Notes: a model not told the origin generated them from the sequence alone. 64,000 bases of DNA from Terrihabitans soli (GCF_014191545.1 NZ_AP023361.1:1454501-1518500), one strand, 5' to 3'; counted from the stretch's first letter, positions 20,697 through 29,251 are shown. Program-made: numbers and translations.

Positions 20697-21023
20697 ATGA
20701 AAAAGTATCTTCTTCTGCCGATCGCGGCGGCATTCATGGTATCGCCCGCCCTTGCTCAGAACACGAATTCCGGCAATCTCGAGTCCCAGGAAAAAGTTCT
20801 GAAGGGAGCCGAAGAGTCTGCGAAGCCGGGTCCCGCCGGTTCGGGCAAGCCGATGCAGAGCGACCGCTCCTCGGCCGGTGAATCGAATTCCGGCAATCTG
20901 AAGAGCCAGGACGATGTTCTGAAGAGCGCTGAAGACTCGGCCAAACCGAAGCCGATCACGGGCTCTGGGTCGTCCGTCACGCCGAGCGGCGGCGACACCA
21001 ATTCGAGCAACCTCAACAAGTAA
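20697..21023 (+). CDS. Secreted protein with tandem 30-residue repeats
   Basis: I do not recognise this family. The 108-residue protein has a Sec signal peptide (MKKYLLLPIAAAFMVSPALA, cleavage after ALA). The mature part is two near-identical units, NSGNLESQEKVLKGAEESAKP and NSGNLKSQDDVLKSAEDSAKP, each followed by a Gly/Ser/Pro spacer; the end (NSSNLNK) looks like the start of a third. It is rich in Ser, Asn, Lys and Glu, and probably a flexible periplasmic or extracellular protein. GGGAGAG lies upstream of the start, and a strong terminator follows. Confidence 0.8.
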   Translation: MKKYLLLPIAAAFMVSPALAQNTNSGNLESQEKVLKGAEESAKPGPAGSGKPMQSDRSSAGESNSGNLKSQDDVLKSAEDSAKPKPITGSGSSVTPSGGDTNSSNLNK

Positions 21024-21044
21024 CCGCGCGTCTTGTTGCGTTAC

Positions 21045-21080
21045 AGCCGGCCGTCTCCCGTCGAGGCGGCCGGCTTTTTT
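21045..21080 (+). terminator. Intrinsic terminator after the secreted repeat protein
   Basis: A 9-bp GC-rich stem, AGCCGGCCG and CGGCCGGCT, ends in six T. Its last bases overlap the stop codon of the convergent metC gene. Confidence 0.88.
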
Positions 21081-22245
21081 AAGCCTTCATCGCAGCGAAA
21101 GCCGACTCCAGATCGGCAATAAGATCGGCGATCTCTTCGAGGCCGATATGCAGGCGCAGCATCTGCCCGGCGGGCTTGTGCGCGATTGTCCGTGCCTTGA
21201 GATCGAACGGTACGATCAGGCTTTCATAGCCGCCCCAGGAATAGCCCATTCCGAACAACTCAAGAGCATCGAGGAATGTACGGACGCTCTTATCCGCTGC
21301 AGGTTTGAGCTCGATGGCGAAGAGGCCGCTTGCGCCTGAAAAGTCGCGCTTCCACAGAGCATGTCCCGGATCGCTGTCGAGGCCGGGATGCAGAACGCGC
21401 GCGACTTCCGGACGCCCTTCGAGCCAGCGCGCCACGGTGATCGCCGAGATCTGATGATGTTTGAGACGCACGCCCATGGTGCGAAGGCCGCGCAGCGCAA
21501 GGAAAATATCGTCCGGGCCGACCGACAGGCCGAGCGCGCCATGCGTTGCGTGCAGACGCGGCCAGGCTTTCTGGTTGGCTGAGATCGAGCCGATCAGAAC
21601 ATCGGCGTGGCCGGAAATGTATTTCGTGCCGGCCTGGATCGACAGATCGGCGCCGAAATCGAGTGGCTTGAAGAAATACGGCGTTGCCCAGGTGTTGTCG
21701 CAGAGAACGAGTGCGCCGCGCTTGTGCGCGGCTTCGGCAATGGCCGGAAGATCCTGAACTTCGAAGATGAGCGAGCCCGGGCTTTCGGTGAAGACAGCTT
21801 TGGTATTGGGTTTGAAGAGGCCGGCAATATCGGCGCCGAGCAGAGGATCGTAATAGCTCGTCTCCACGCCCATCCGCTTCAGCACCGTGTCGCAGAAATG
21901 CCGGTTCGGATGGTAGACGCTGTCGGCGACAAGGATGTGGTCGCCCGCATCGCACACCGACAGAAGCGCGGTCGTCACGGCGGAGAGCCCCGAGGGCGCG
22001 AGCACCGTGCCGGCGGCGTTTTCAAGCTCGCTCAGCGCACAGGTCAGCGCCTCAATGGTCGGCGAATTGCGCCGTCCGTAGGAATAGCGGATGCGGTTGG
22101 CGAAGAGATCGTCGGCGCTGGCATAGAGCACCGTCGAGCCATGATAGACCGGCGTGTTGACGAAGCCGTGCTGGGCCGATGGATCGCGCCCGGCCGAGAC
22201 GAGTTCGGTATCGGGGCCTTTTTTGCTTTTGCCGGTACGGGACAT
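21079..22245 (-). CDS. metC: Cystathionine beta-lyase (PLP enzyme)
   Basis: PLP-dependent lyase of the Cys/Met metabolism family that converts cystathionine to homocysteine, ammonia and pyruvate in methionine synthesis. The 388 residues include RYSYGRRNSPTIEAL near the N-terminus, SGLSAVTTALLS and the PLP lysine in SIQAGTKYISGHADVLIG. The segment GMGYSWGGYESL near the C-terminus is characteristic of MetC rather than MetB. ATG at 22245 is chosen; the long upstream extension to 22437 is low-complexity and overlaps the divergent transporter gene. Confidence 0.92.
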   Translation of the reverse strand: MSRTGKSKKGPDTELVSAGRDPSAQHGFVNTPVYHGSTVLYASADDLFANRIRYSYGRRNSPTIEALTCALSELENAAGTVLAPSGLSAVTTALLSVCDAGDHILVADSVYHPNRHFCDTVLKRMGVETSYYDPLLGADIAGLFKPNTKAVFTESPGSLIFEVQDLPAIAEAAHKRGALVLCDNTWATPYFFKPLDFGADLSIQAGTKYISGHADVLIGSISANQKAWPRLHATHGALGLSVGPDDIFLALRGLRTMGVRLKHHQISAITVARWLEGRPEVARVLHPGLDSDPGHALWKRDFSGASGLFAIELKPAADKSVRTFLDALELFGMGYSWGGYESLIVPFDLKARTIAHKPAGQMLRLHIGLEEIADLIADLESAFAAMKA

Positions 22246-22372
22246 GGATGCTCGCTGGAATGGGGGCGCATTTCGCGGTTTTTGGGCGCCCGGCGCAAGA
22301 GTGGCATTTGACGCGTGGAACGGGGAGGCCCCGGCGGCGTTTGCTTGTGCATTCCCGGACGGTGGAAGCCAC

Positions 22373-23539
22373 ATGAAGAGCCCCAAAAAGCCCGCCGCAC
22401 GGCGGCCGACGCGCATTGTAAAGGTCGCCCCGGTCACGGTTCAGGAACCGGTCATCGTCTCCGCGACGGGGATTTTGCGCACCTCGATCATCGGCATTTT
22501 CCTGATGATGGCGGGCGGGGCGCTCTATTTCGCCCAGGACCTCCTGATTCCTCTGTGCCTTGCCTTCGTGCTGTCGGTGCTTTTGAGCCCGATCGTCCGG
22601 GGCCTCCTTCGTCTCGGCATACCTGAGGGCGTCAGCGCGACGCTCATTGTTCTCACCCTCCTGGCCCTCATTGCCGTTGGCGGGTGGTCGCTGTCGGGGC
22701 CGGTCTCGCAATGGATCGACGACGCGCCGCGCATCGGCGCGGAAATCCAGCAGAAGCTGACCCATATCCGTGGCTGGTTCGGCTTTGTTCAGCAGGTCTC
22801 AAATCAGGTCGATCAGATGGCGGGCGGCACCGACCCGGACGTGATGAAGGTCGTGCTGAAGGAGCCGGGTCTTCTGAAGAGCGCGGCGACGGGCGTGCCG
22901 GAAGTCATCACCAAAATCGGTCTCACGCTCTTTCTTTTGCTCTTCCTTCTCGCCTCGGGCGATCTCTTCCGCGAGAAGCTGGTGAAGGTTCTGCCGACAC
23001 TCAGCGACAAGAAGCGCGCCGTGCACATTTCGCGCGATATCGAACGCGAAGTATCGCGCTATCTGCTGACGATTACCGGCATCAATATCGCAACCGGCGT
23101 CATGGTCGGTCTCGGCCTCTGGGCCATCGGCATGCCGAACCCGCTGCTATGGGGCGTGCTCGCGACCTTCCTGACTTACATTCCCTATCTCGGCGCGGCG
23201 ATCGGCATTGCTCTGGTCGGCGCTGTTGCGATCGTCAGCTTCGATACGTTCGCGCATGCGCTGCTTGCTCCCGCGGTCTATCTCGGAGTGGCAACGCTTG
23301 AAGGTCAGGTACTGACGCCGATGATTGTCGGAAGGCGGCTCGAGATGAATGCGGTCGCCATCCTCGTCGCCGTCGCCGTCTGGGCCTGGCTGTGGGGCGT
23401 CATCGGCGCGCTGATCGCCGTGCCATTCCTCGTGATCATCAAGGTGATCTCGTTCCATGTGGAGAGCATGGAAGCGGTCGGGCGTTTCCTCGGCGCGCGC
23501 GAAACATCGCCCGCCGAGGACACGGAAAAGGCGGCCTAG
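22373..23539 (+). CDS. AI-2E family transporter (PerM-like)
   Basis: Integral membrane protein of 388 residues with seven to eight helices. The layout is two N-terminal helices, an extended region (about 85-190) and the conserved C-terminal block TFLTYIPYLGAAIGIALVG then LEGQVLTPMIVGRRLEMN. Family members include permeases and Na+/H+ antiporters, so the transported species is open despite the name. Start ATG 22373 lies in a Lys/Arg-rich cytoplasmic head. The stop overlaps the sseA stop by 4 bases. Confidence 0.9.
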   Translation: MKSPKKPAARRPTRIVKVAPVTVQEPVIVSATGILRTSIIGIFLMMAGGALYFAQDLLIPLCLAFVLSVLLSPIVRGLLRLGIPEGVSATLIVLTLLALIAVGGWSLSGPVSQWIDDAPRIGAEIQQKLTHIRGWFGFVQQVSNQVDQMAGGTDPDVMKVVLKEPGLLKSAATGVPEVITKIGLTLFLLLFLLASGDLFREKLVKVLPTLSDKKRAVHISRDIEREVSRYLLTITGINIATGVMVGLGLWAIGMPNPLLWGVLATFLTYIPYLGAAIGIALVGAVAIVSFDTFAHALLAPAVYLGVATLEGQVLTPMIVGRRLEMNAVAILVAVAVWAWLWGVIGALIAVPFLVIIKVISFHVESMEAVGRFLGARETSPAEDTEKAA

Positions 23540-24369
23540 CCGCGCGCTTTCGGCGTTGAGGGGTCGCCACCCCATTCGGTCCAGGACCCGTCGTACAGAC
23601 GCGGCACGGTATGCCCCATTTTCTCGACGGCAAGCGCGAGAATGGCGGCCGACACACCCGAGCCGCAGGTCGTCACCATCGGCGCGGACGGATCGACGCC
23701 GGCGGCGCGGAAAATCTGCGTGAGCTCGGCGCCGTCCTTCAGGCGGCCGTCGGCAATGATCGTTCCGTAGTGAACGTTTTTTGCGCCCGGTATATGACCC
23801 GGCGCAACGCCTTCGCGCGGTTCGGCCTCCTCGCCGCGGAAGCGGGCGGGCGAGCGCGCATCGACGACCTGAATGCCGCTGTCGAGCGCTGCGCGTACAT
23901 CGGATGTAGAGGCGACGGCGCCGCGGTCGGGCTGTGCCGAAAATGTCTTTGGCTTCGGCTTCACCGCGCCAGATTGCGTCGGCCGGTGCTCGGCCTCCCA
24001 TTTCGGAAAGCCGCCGTCGAGAACGCGCACATCCTTTGCGCCCATCACGCGGAAATTCCACCACACGCGCGGCGCCGAAAAGAGGCCGAGGCCGTCATAG
24101 ACGACGATGGTCATGTCTTCGGATATGCCGATCTCGCCGGCTTCCGCGGCGAAGAGTTCGGCACCGGCGATGGTGTGCGGCAAATCCGAATCCGGATCGG
24201 CGACTTTGTCGATGTTGAAACGTACGGCGCCGGGAATGTGCGCAGCGAGATATTCCTGATCGGGATCACGGCCGGTTTTCGGCATGTACCAGCTCGCATC
24301 CACGACTGCGAGCTTGGGATCGCCGAGGCGAGCGGCGAGCCAGTCGGTCGAGACAAGTGTTTCGCTCAT
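23536..24369 (-). CDS. sseA: 3-mercaptopyruvate sulfurtransferase
   Basis: Two-domain rhodanese of 277 residues that transfers sulfur from 3-mercaptopyruvate to thiols or cyanide. The inactive N-terminal domain covers about 1-130 (WLAARLGDPKLAVVDASWYMP). The C-terminal domain holds the active-site loop CGSGVSA, the form typical of mercaptopyruvate sulfurtransferase rather than thiosulfate sulfurtransferase (CRxGx). It begins 4 bases after the gloA stop, so the two form an operon. Confidence 0.93.
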   Translation of the reverse strand: MSETLVSTDWLAARLGDPKLAVVDASWYMPKTGRDPDQEYLAAHIPGAVRFNIDKVADPDSDLPHTIAGAELFAAEAGEIGISEDMTIVVYDGLGLFSAPRVWWNFRVMGAKDVRVLDGGFPKWEAEHRPTQSGAVKPKPKTFSAQPDRGAVASTSDVRAALDSGIQVVDARSPARFRGEEAEPREGVAPGHIPGAKNVHYGTIIADGRLKDGAELTQIFRAAGVDPSAPMVTTCGSGVSAAILALAVEKMGHTVPRLYDGSWTEWGGDPSTPKARG

Positions 24370-24373
24370 GTCC

Positions 24374-24814
24374 TCACCACTTCCCCGTATTGGGCATCGA
24401 CGTCCAGGGCTCCTGCGGCGGCAGGGCGCCGCCTTTCTGCAGGAGTTCAACCGAAATGTTGTCAGGCGAACGGATGAAAGCCATGCGGCCGTCGCGGGGA
24501 GGGCGGTTGATGGTTACCCCTTCGGACTGCAGTTTGGCGCAAAGCGCGTAAATGTCGTCGGTCTCAAAGGCGAGATGACCGAAATTGCGTCCCTCGCCAT
24601 AGTCTTCCGGATCCCAATTATAGGTGAGTTCAAGTTCCGGCGCGCGGGCGGCGGTTGCATTGCCCTTGTCTTCGGGCGCCGCCAGGAAAATCAGGGTGAA
24701 GCGGCCGGCCTGATTTTCGGTCCGGCGGATTTCGACCATGCCGAGCTTGTTGCAATAGAAATCGAGGGACGCATCGACATCCTTGATGCGGACCATTGTG
24801 TGAAGATAGCGCAT
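24374..24814 (-). CDS. gloA: Lactoylglutathione lyase (glyoxalase I)
   Basis: Metalloenzyme that isomerises the methylglyoxal-glutathione hemithioacetal to S-lactoylglutathione. The 146-residue protein has the vicinal oxygen chelate fold, with metal ligands visible in LHTMVRI (His), LELTYNW (Glu), FGHLAFET (His) and SVELLQK (Glu). It is the first gene of a two-gene unit with sseA. ATG at 24814 is the family start. Confidence 0.94.
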   Translation of the reverse strand: MRYLHTMVRIKDVDASLDFYCNKLGMVEIRRTENQAGRFTLIFLAAPEDKGNATAARAPELELTYNWDPEDYGEGRNFGHLAFETDDIYALCAKLQSEGVTINRPPRDGRMAFIRSPDNISVELLQKGGALPPQEPWTSMPNTGKW

Positions 24815-24847
24815 GGCTGACCCCGGTTATGCTGTCAGGCGGAACCT

Positions 24848-25611
24848 ATGACCTCTGAGGCCGATCTCAAGACCCAGATAGACCACCTGCGGCGCCTCGT
24901 CCTGTCGGCAAAGCGCGGGGTGGCGCTGACCGGCGCCGGATTTCCACCGAATCGGGCATTCCGGACTTCCGGTCGCCCGGAGGTTTGTGGTCGAAGAACA
25001 TGCCGATCCACTACGACGACTTTATTTCGTCGGAAGAGATGCGGGCCGAAGCCTGGCGGCGCAAATTCGTGCTCGACGACGCCACTAAAGGTGTGAAGCC
25101 GAACCTGGCGCACCACGCCTTGGTGAAACTGACCGAGCAGGGGCATCTTGCGGCCGTCGTCACGCAGAATATTGACGGGCTGCACCTTGCCGCCGGCATG
25201 CCGGAAGACCGTCTGATCGAGATCCACGGCAATGGCACATACGCGAAGTGCCTCTCTTGCGATTGCCGTTACAACTTGAACTGGGTGCGCGAACGCTATG
25301 AAGCGACGAAACAATCGCCGCTGTGCGAAGCGGGCGGCGGATATGTAAAGTCGGCGACCATTTCCTTCGGCCAGGCGATGCCGTTTGAAAAAATGCGCCG
25401 CGCCGAGCAGCTCGCGGCGCAGGCGGATGTGTTTCTCGCGCTCGGTTCTTCGCTCGTCGTATACCCGGCGGCGGCGCTCCCGGTGATTGCAAAACGCAAC
25501 GGCGCCGTTCTTGTGATCGTCAACCGGGAGCCAACGGAACTTGACGCCATCGCAGATGTGTTGATTTCCGGCAACTTGGGCGACGTATTTGCGACTTTTC
25601 AACAACACTAA
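24848..25611 (+). pseudogene. cobB: Sirtuin NAD-dependent protein deacylase, frameshifted
   Basis: Sir2-family deacylase reading frame broken by an apparent one-base deletion near 24939. The first frame gives MTSEADLKTQI to VALTGAG. The remainder (STESGIPDFRSPGGLWSKNM onward) continues in the next frame to 25611, with the NAD-binding TQNIDGLH, the catalytic IHGNGT and LALGSSLVVYPAAALP all intact. Zinc ligands look atypical: CLSCDC supplies three Cys but the second pair is reduced to a single Cys in PLCEAGGG. Everything else is well preserved, so a sequencing error or a very recent mutation are both likely. Confidence 0.85.
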
Positions 25612-25718
25612 TGGCGTTAACGAACAGACCCCCCCTTCCGCTTCGCGTGCACTCGTGCGTTCCTCTGGTTGAGAGCAAGACTCGCAACTGAGGCATTAAG
25701 AGAGCGAGCCGCGTAATT

Positions 25719-26306
25719 ATGAGAGACGGTTTACACGGCCAGGCGGGGCTGGGACCGTCGGAGGCTGACGAGACAGGCGGAGAAACTCCGCTTGGGCTTG
25801 TTGAAGTTTCCGGCGTCATCAAATGGTTCGACGTCGCCAAAGGCTACGGATTCATCGTGCCCGATCGCGGGGGGGCTGACGTGCTTTTGCACGTGACCTG
25901 TCTGCGCGCGGGCGGATATCAGACGGCAAGCGAAGGGGCGCGGATTGTCTGCGAGGCCCAGGAGCGATCGAAAGGTCTTCAGGCCTTCCGCATCATCTCC
26001 ATGGACTCCTCGACGGCCATCCATCCCGCCCAGCTTCCGCCGCGGACCCATGTCAGCGTTACGCCGACAAGCGGTCTGGAGCGTGCCGAGGTTAAATGGT
26101 TCAATCGTCTGCGCGGGTTCGGCTTCCTGACCCGCGGTCCGGGAACGCCGGACATCTTCGTCCACATGGAAACGCTGCGCCGCTACGGCCTTACCGAGCT
26201 GAAGCCGGGGCAGACGGTTCTCGTGCGCTTCGGCGACGGACCGAAAGGTCTGATGGCGGCCGAAGTGCTGCCGGACGGACCGAACCAGTTCCCGGCGTCG
26301 CACTGA
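25719..26306 (+). CDS. Protein with two cold-shock domains
   Basis: RNA/DNA-binding protein of 195 residues with two CspA-like OB domains. The first (about 28-95) has VIKWFDVAKGYGFIVP and VLLHVTCLRAGG. The second (about 122-186) has VKWFNRLRGFGFLTRG and IFVHMETLRRYG. These contain the RNP1 and RNP2 motifs. An acidic N-terminal leader of 27 residues precedes them. Double-CSD proteins are typical of alphaproteobacteria. The stop overlaps the inferred start of the DUF192 gene, suggesting translational coupling. Confidence 0.92.
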   Translation: MRDGLHGQAGLGPSEADETGGETPLGLVEVSGVIKWFDVAKGYGFIVPDRGGADVLLHVTCLRAGGYQTASEGARIVCEAQERSKGLQAFRIISMDSSTAIHPAQLPPRTHVSVTPTSGLERAEVKWFNRLRGFGFLTRGPGTPDIFVHMETLRRYGLTELKPGQTVLVRFGDGPKGLMAAEVLPDGPNQFPASH

Positions 26307-26770
26307 TCCTCCGGATAGCCCGCACAGCGGCGGCGGCTTTTGCCGCCGCGGCGCTTTTCTGCGTCTGCTTGACCGTAGCGGCGCAGGCGGCCGGCTTTTC
26401 GCCCCTCACCATCGAGACCAAGAGCGGCGCACACGCCTTCCAGGTTGAAGTTGCAGCCGACGACACGACACGCGCGACGGGTTTGATGTACCGGCGCACG
26501 CTCGATGCCGACAAAGGCATGCTGTTCGACTTCGGCCGGACGCAGCCGGTCGCCATGTGGATGCAGAACACCTATGTGGCGCTCGACATGGTGTTCATCC
26601 TGCCGGACGGCACGGTGCACCGGGTCGAGGACCATACGACGCCGCTGTCCACGCGTTCGATCGAGTCGGGCGTCGATGTCCGCTATGTGCTGGAACTGCC
26701 GGCAGGAACCGCCGATCGCATCGGGATAGTTCGCGGCTCGAAGGTGAAGCACGCCATTATCGGCAAATAG
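26303..26770 (+). CDS. DUF192 family exported protein (non-canonical start)
   Basis: About 155 residues with a hydrophobic N-terminal signal (LILRIARTAAAAFAAAALF... to AQAAG). The DUF192 domain follows: TGLMYRRTLDADKGMLFDFG, VAMWMQNTYVALDMVFI and VLELPAGTADRIGI. The function of DUF192 is unknown. No ATG, GTG or TTG occurs in frame between the upstream ATG at 26096, which would read far into the cold-shock gene, and the domain itself. I therefore placed the start at CTG 26303, which overlaps the cold-shock stop as CTGA. The exact start is uncertain. Confidence 0.75.
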   Translation: MILRIARTAAAAFAAAALFCVCLTVAAQAAGFSPLTIETKSGAHAFQVEVAADDTTRATGLMYRRTLDADKGMLFDFGRTQPVAMWMQNTYVALDMVFILPDGTVHRVEDHTTPLSTRSIESGVDVRYVLELPAGTADRIGIVRGSKVKHAIIGK

Positions 26771-26776
26771 GCGCCG

Positions 26777-27091
26777 CTACTTCTTCTCCAGCAGGATCTG
26801 CGCGCCCTTTTTCTCGATCTGCCCGCGCACCTTTTCGGCGATGGCGGCGAGGATCCAGGGCAGGTCGACCTCGACCCGGACAGAGCTGTCCATGACCGCG
26901 ATTCGCCCCGTCACCTCTTGGCCCATGGCGCCGATGCGAAAGCTCATATCGTCGCCCACCCATTCCTCTTCCATGGTTGATGAATAGCTTGCGAGTTGCG
27001 GCTTAACTTTCTGCAACCCCTCGCGAATTCTCTTTATGGCCTCGGCCTTTGTGTGCTGGTGGGGCAGGGTTACAATGACGGGCTTTTTCAT
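26777..27091 (-). CDS. Polyhydroxyalkanoic acid system family protein
   Basis: Small protein of 104 residues resembling the PHA_gran_rgn family, whose members occur near polyhydroxyalkanoate granule genes in some bacteria. The visible pattern is an N-terminal MKKPVIVTLPHQHTKAEAIKRI helix and a beta-rich middle (GDDMSFRIGAMGQEVTGRIAV). The Lys-rich C-terminus (EKVRGQIEKKGAQILLEKK) is typical. There are no PHA genes nearby, so the name is only by similarity. ATG at 27091 is chosen over an upstream frame start at 27151. Confidence 0.75.
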   Translation of the reverse strand: MKKPVIVTLPHQHTKAEAIKRIREGLQKVKPQLASYSSTMEEEWVGDDMSFRIGAMGQEVTGRIAVMDSSVRVEVDLPWILAAIAEKVRGQIEKKGAQILLEKK

Positions 27092-27201
27092 GTTTGCCTC
27101 GGTTCCGGTGGATAGGAACGCGTTCGGGGGCATTTGGGTGCCCGGATTCACAACTCGCTAAGGCACTTGGCGTCATAAAAGGCGTGACCCTGGGGAAGAT
27201 T

Positions 27202-27699
27202 GTGTCAACCGTCTCGCCTTACAGCCAAATTGCCGTTCTCGTCGTCGATGACGACGCCTATCTCCGCAAGATCGTCCGCAGCCTTCTCATCGGCTTCGGC
27301 GTACAGCGTGTCTATGAGGCGGGCGACGGGGCGCAGGGGCTCGAGGTCATGAACCAGTTCCGCCCGGACGTGCTTCTGGTCGACTGGGAAATGCCGATGC
27401 TGAACGGCGCGGAGATGATCCGCCTGGTGCGCGATCCGGCCAATTCTCCGCATGCGACGACACCGATCATCCTGATGACGGCGCACACCGAACGTCACCG
27501 TATCCAGCAGGCCATGCAGCTTGGCATCAACGAGATGCTGGTGAAGCCCTTCTCGGCAAAAAACCTGCTGCAGCGGCTCGACCTCGTGGTCAATCACCCG
27601 CGGCCCTTCATGCAGATCGGCAATTATTTCGGCCCGATGCCAAGACCCGCGCGCGGTGCAGCCAATCTCGGCCTTGCGACCGAAATCGCCGAAGCCTGA
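27202..27699 (+). CDS. Single-domain response regulator (CheY-like)
   Basis: A receiver domain of about 125 residues with a short C-terminal extension and no output domain. Acidic pocket VVDDDAYL, phosphoacceptor Asp in LLVDWEMPMLNG, Thr in LMTAHT and Lys in LVKPFSAKNL are all present. GTG at 27202 is preferred, preceded by GGGGAAG; GTG at 27184 and the frame start at 27094 lack this. No histidine kinase is nearby. Confidence 0.88.
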   Translation: MSTVSPYSQIAVLVVDDDAYLRKIVRSLLIGFGVQRVYEAGDGAQGLEVMNQFRPDVLLVDWEMPMLNGAEMIRLVRDPANSPHATTPIILMTAHTERHRIQQAMQLGINEMLVKPFSAKNLLQRLDLVVNHPRPFMQIGNYFGPMPRPARGAANLGLATEIAEA

Positions 27700-27752
27700 T
27701 CTTACTTTGACAGCAAGGACCGGGGTGGGCAGGCACTGCGCCTTCCACTAGT

Positions 27753-28709
27753 TTGACGCGCCAACCGGACATCATCCCCGTGCCTCAGCCCGCCGCCGCC
27801 CGATCCATGAACCGCATGGAATGGGCGCTCCTTTTCTTTCTCTCCATTCTTTGGGGCGGCTCTTTCTTCTTCGTCGGCGTGGCGGTGAAGGAAATTCCGC
27901 CGCTGACGCTCGTCGTCCTGCGCGTTGGTCTTGCGGCGCTCATTCTGCTCATCATCGTGCGCGTAATGGGGCTCAAGCTGCCGCGCACGCGCGAAGCCCT
28001 GCAGACTTTTCTCGTCGTCGGCCTCATCGCCAACGCCATACCTTTCTGCCTCCTCGTCTGGGGACAGAGCCATATCGCGAGCGGCCTTGCTTCGATCCTG
28101 AATGCAACGACGCCACTGGCGACAATTGCGGTCGCGCATGTCTTTACAGCCGATGAGAAGATGACCGGCGGGCGTCTTGCCGCCGTCGTGCTCGGGATTG
28201 TCGGCGTTGCGATCATGATGGGGCCGGACGTCCTGCACGATCTCGGCGTCAATGTTCTGGCGCAGGTTGCCTGCCTCGGCGCATCCTTGTCCTATGGTTT
28301 TGCGGCCGTGTTCGGCCGGCGTTTCAAGCGGCTCGGCATCTCGCCGCTTGTTTCGGCGACCGGGCAGGTCAGCGCATCTTCGCTGATGCTTCTGCCGGTC
28401 GCTCTTTTGCATGACCGGCCATGGTCATTGCCTCTGCCCAGTGCTGAGGCGATTGCGAGCATTCTGGCGCTGGCGGCGTTTTCGACGGCGCTGGCCTATA
28501 TCGTCTTCTACCGGCTGCTCGAGACGGCGGGCGCAACACGCCTGACGCTTGTCACCTTTCTCATTCCCGTCACCGCGATTTTTCTCGGCTGGGCGGTGCT
28601 CGGCGAAGCGCTGCATCCGCGGCATTTCGCAGGCATGGCGCTGATCGGGCTCGGGCTTCTCACCATCGACGGACGGCTGAACGGGCGGCGCAGCACCCCG
28701 CCGGTCTAG
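27753..28709 (+). CDS. EamA/DMT family transporter
   Basis: Drug/metabolite transporter of about 300 residues with ten hydrophobic helices in two EamA halves. Signature parts are LWGGSFFFVGVAVKEIPP in the first helix pair and TLVTFLIPVTAIFLGWAVLGE in the last. The substrate is not predictable. TTG 27753 gives the longest frame, but ATG 27807, directly before the first helix, is at least as likely; neither has a clear ribosome-binding site. It ends at a large palindromic repeat. Confidence 0.85.
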   Translation: MTRQPDIIPVPQPAAARSMNRMEWALLFFLSILWGGSFFFVGVAVKEIPPLTLVVLRVGLAALILLIIVRVMGLKLPRTREALQTFLVVGLIANAIPFCLLVWGQSHIASGLASILNATTPLATIAVAHVFTADEKMTGGRLAAVVLGIVGVAIMMGPDVLHDLGVNVLAQVACLGASLSYGFAAVFGRRFKRLGISPLVSATGQVSASSLMLLPVALLHDRPWSLPLPSAEAIASILALAAFSTALAYIVFYRLLETAGATRLTLVTFLIPVTAIFLGWAVLGEALHPRHFAGMALIGLGLLTIDGRLNGRRSTPPV

Positions 28710-28718
28710 CCCCTACAG

Positions 28719-28825
28719 CCTCATCCTGAGGAGCCCGCGCAGCGGGCGTCTCGAAGGATGGGCGGCGAGTTCAGAGGTCGTAACGCATCCTTCGAGACGC
28801 ACCTTCGGTGCTCCTCAGGATGAGG
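28719..28825. repeat. Large palindromic intergenic element (about 107 bp)
   Basis: Outer arms are CCTCATCCTGAGGAGC (28719-28734) and GCTCCTCAGGATGAGG (28810-28825), 16 bp and perfect. Inner arms GCGTCTCGAAGGATG (28746-28760) and its counterpart at 28786-28800 include GAAGGATG and CATCCTTC. It fills the gap between two convergent genes. Its sequence style matches the dispersed palindromes known from rhizobial chromosomes, where the outer motif CCTCATCCTGAGGAGC recurs. It may also act as a bidirectional terminator. Confidence 0.88.
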
Positions 28826-28828
28826 TCG

Positions 28829-29179
28829 TCACTTCTTGAAGATGACGGCGTATTCGTCGGGCTTGAAGCCGATGAACAGACGCCCGCCATGTTCGAGAAC
28901 CGGGCGTTTCACAAGCGATGGGTTTTCGACCATCAGCTTGCGCGCCTTCGCCTCGGTGAGGCCTTCCTTCTCGGCATCGGGGAGGGCGCGATAGGTCGTG
29001 CCGGCTTTGTTGAGCACCACATTCAGCCCGGCCTGATCGACCCAATCCTTGAGCTGCGCCTTGTCGAGGCCTTCCTTCTTGAAATCGTGGAAGCGGTATT
29101 TGACGCCGTGCTGGTCGAGCCAGGTGCGCGCCTTTTTTACCGTGTCGCAGTTCGGAATGCCGTAGATTGTCGTGGTCAT
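28829..29179 (-). CDS. ArsC/Spx-family (YffB-like) thioredoxin-fold protein
   Basis: A 116-residue protein of the ArsC/Spx/YffB superfamily. It starts MTTTIYGIPNCDTVKKARTWL, with a single active-site Cys in the CDTV loop, and ends with the conserved RPVLEHGGRLFIGFKPDEY. The length and lack of a second active-site Cys fit YffB-like reductases rather than a true arsenate reductase. No ars genes are nearby. It lies immediately downstream of the palindromic element. Confidence 0.85.
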   Translation of the reverse strand: MTTTIYGIPNCDTVKKARTWLDQHGVKYRFHDFKKEGLDKAQLKDWVDQAGLNVVLNKAGTTYRALPDAEKEGLTEAKARKLMVENPSLVKRPVLEHGGRLFIGFKPDEYAVIFKK

Positions 29180-29251
29180 GTGCCGGCCCTTGCCTTGTCC
29201 CGGCGTCTCTTGTCAGGTCCGGGGAGGCTTTGCAACGGCGAGCGCGTTTGC

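Noticed and set aside
27094-27201. N-terminal extension of the response regulator
   Set aside because: The leading codons are not protein-like and GTG at 27202 has GGGGAAG upstream.
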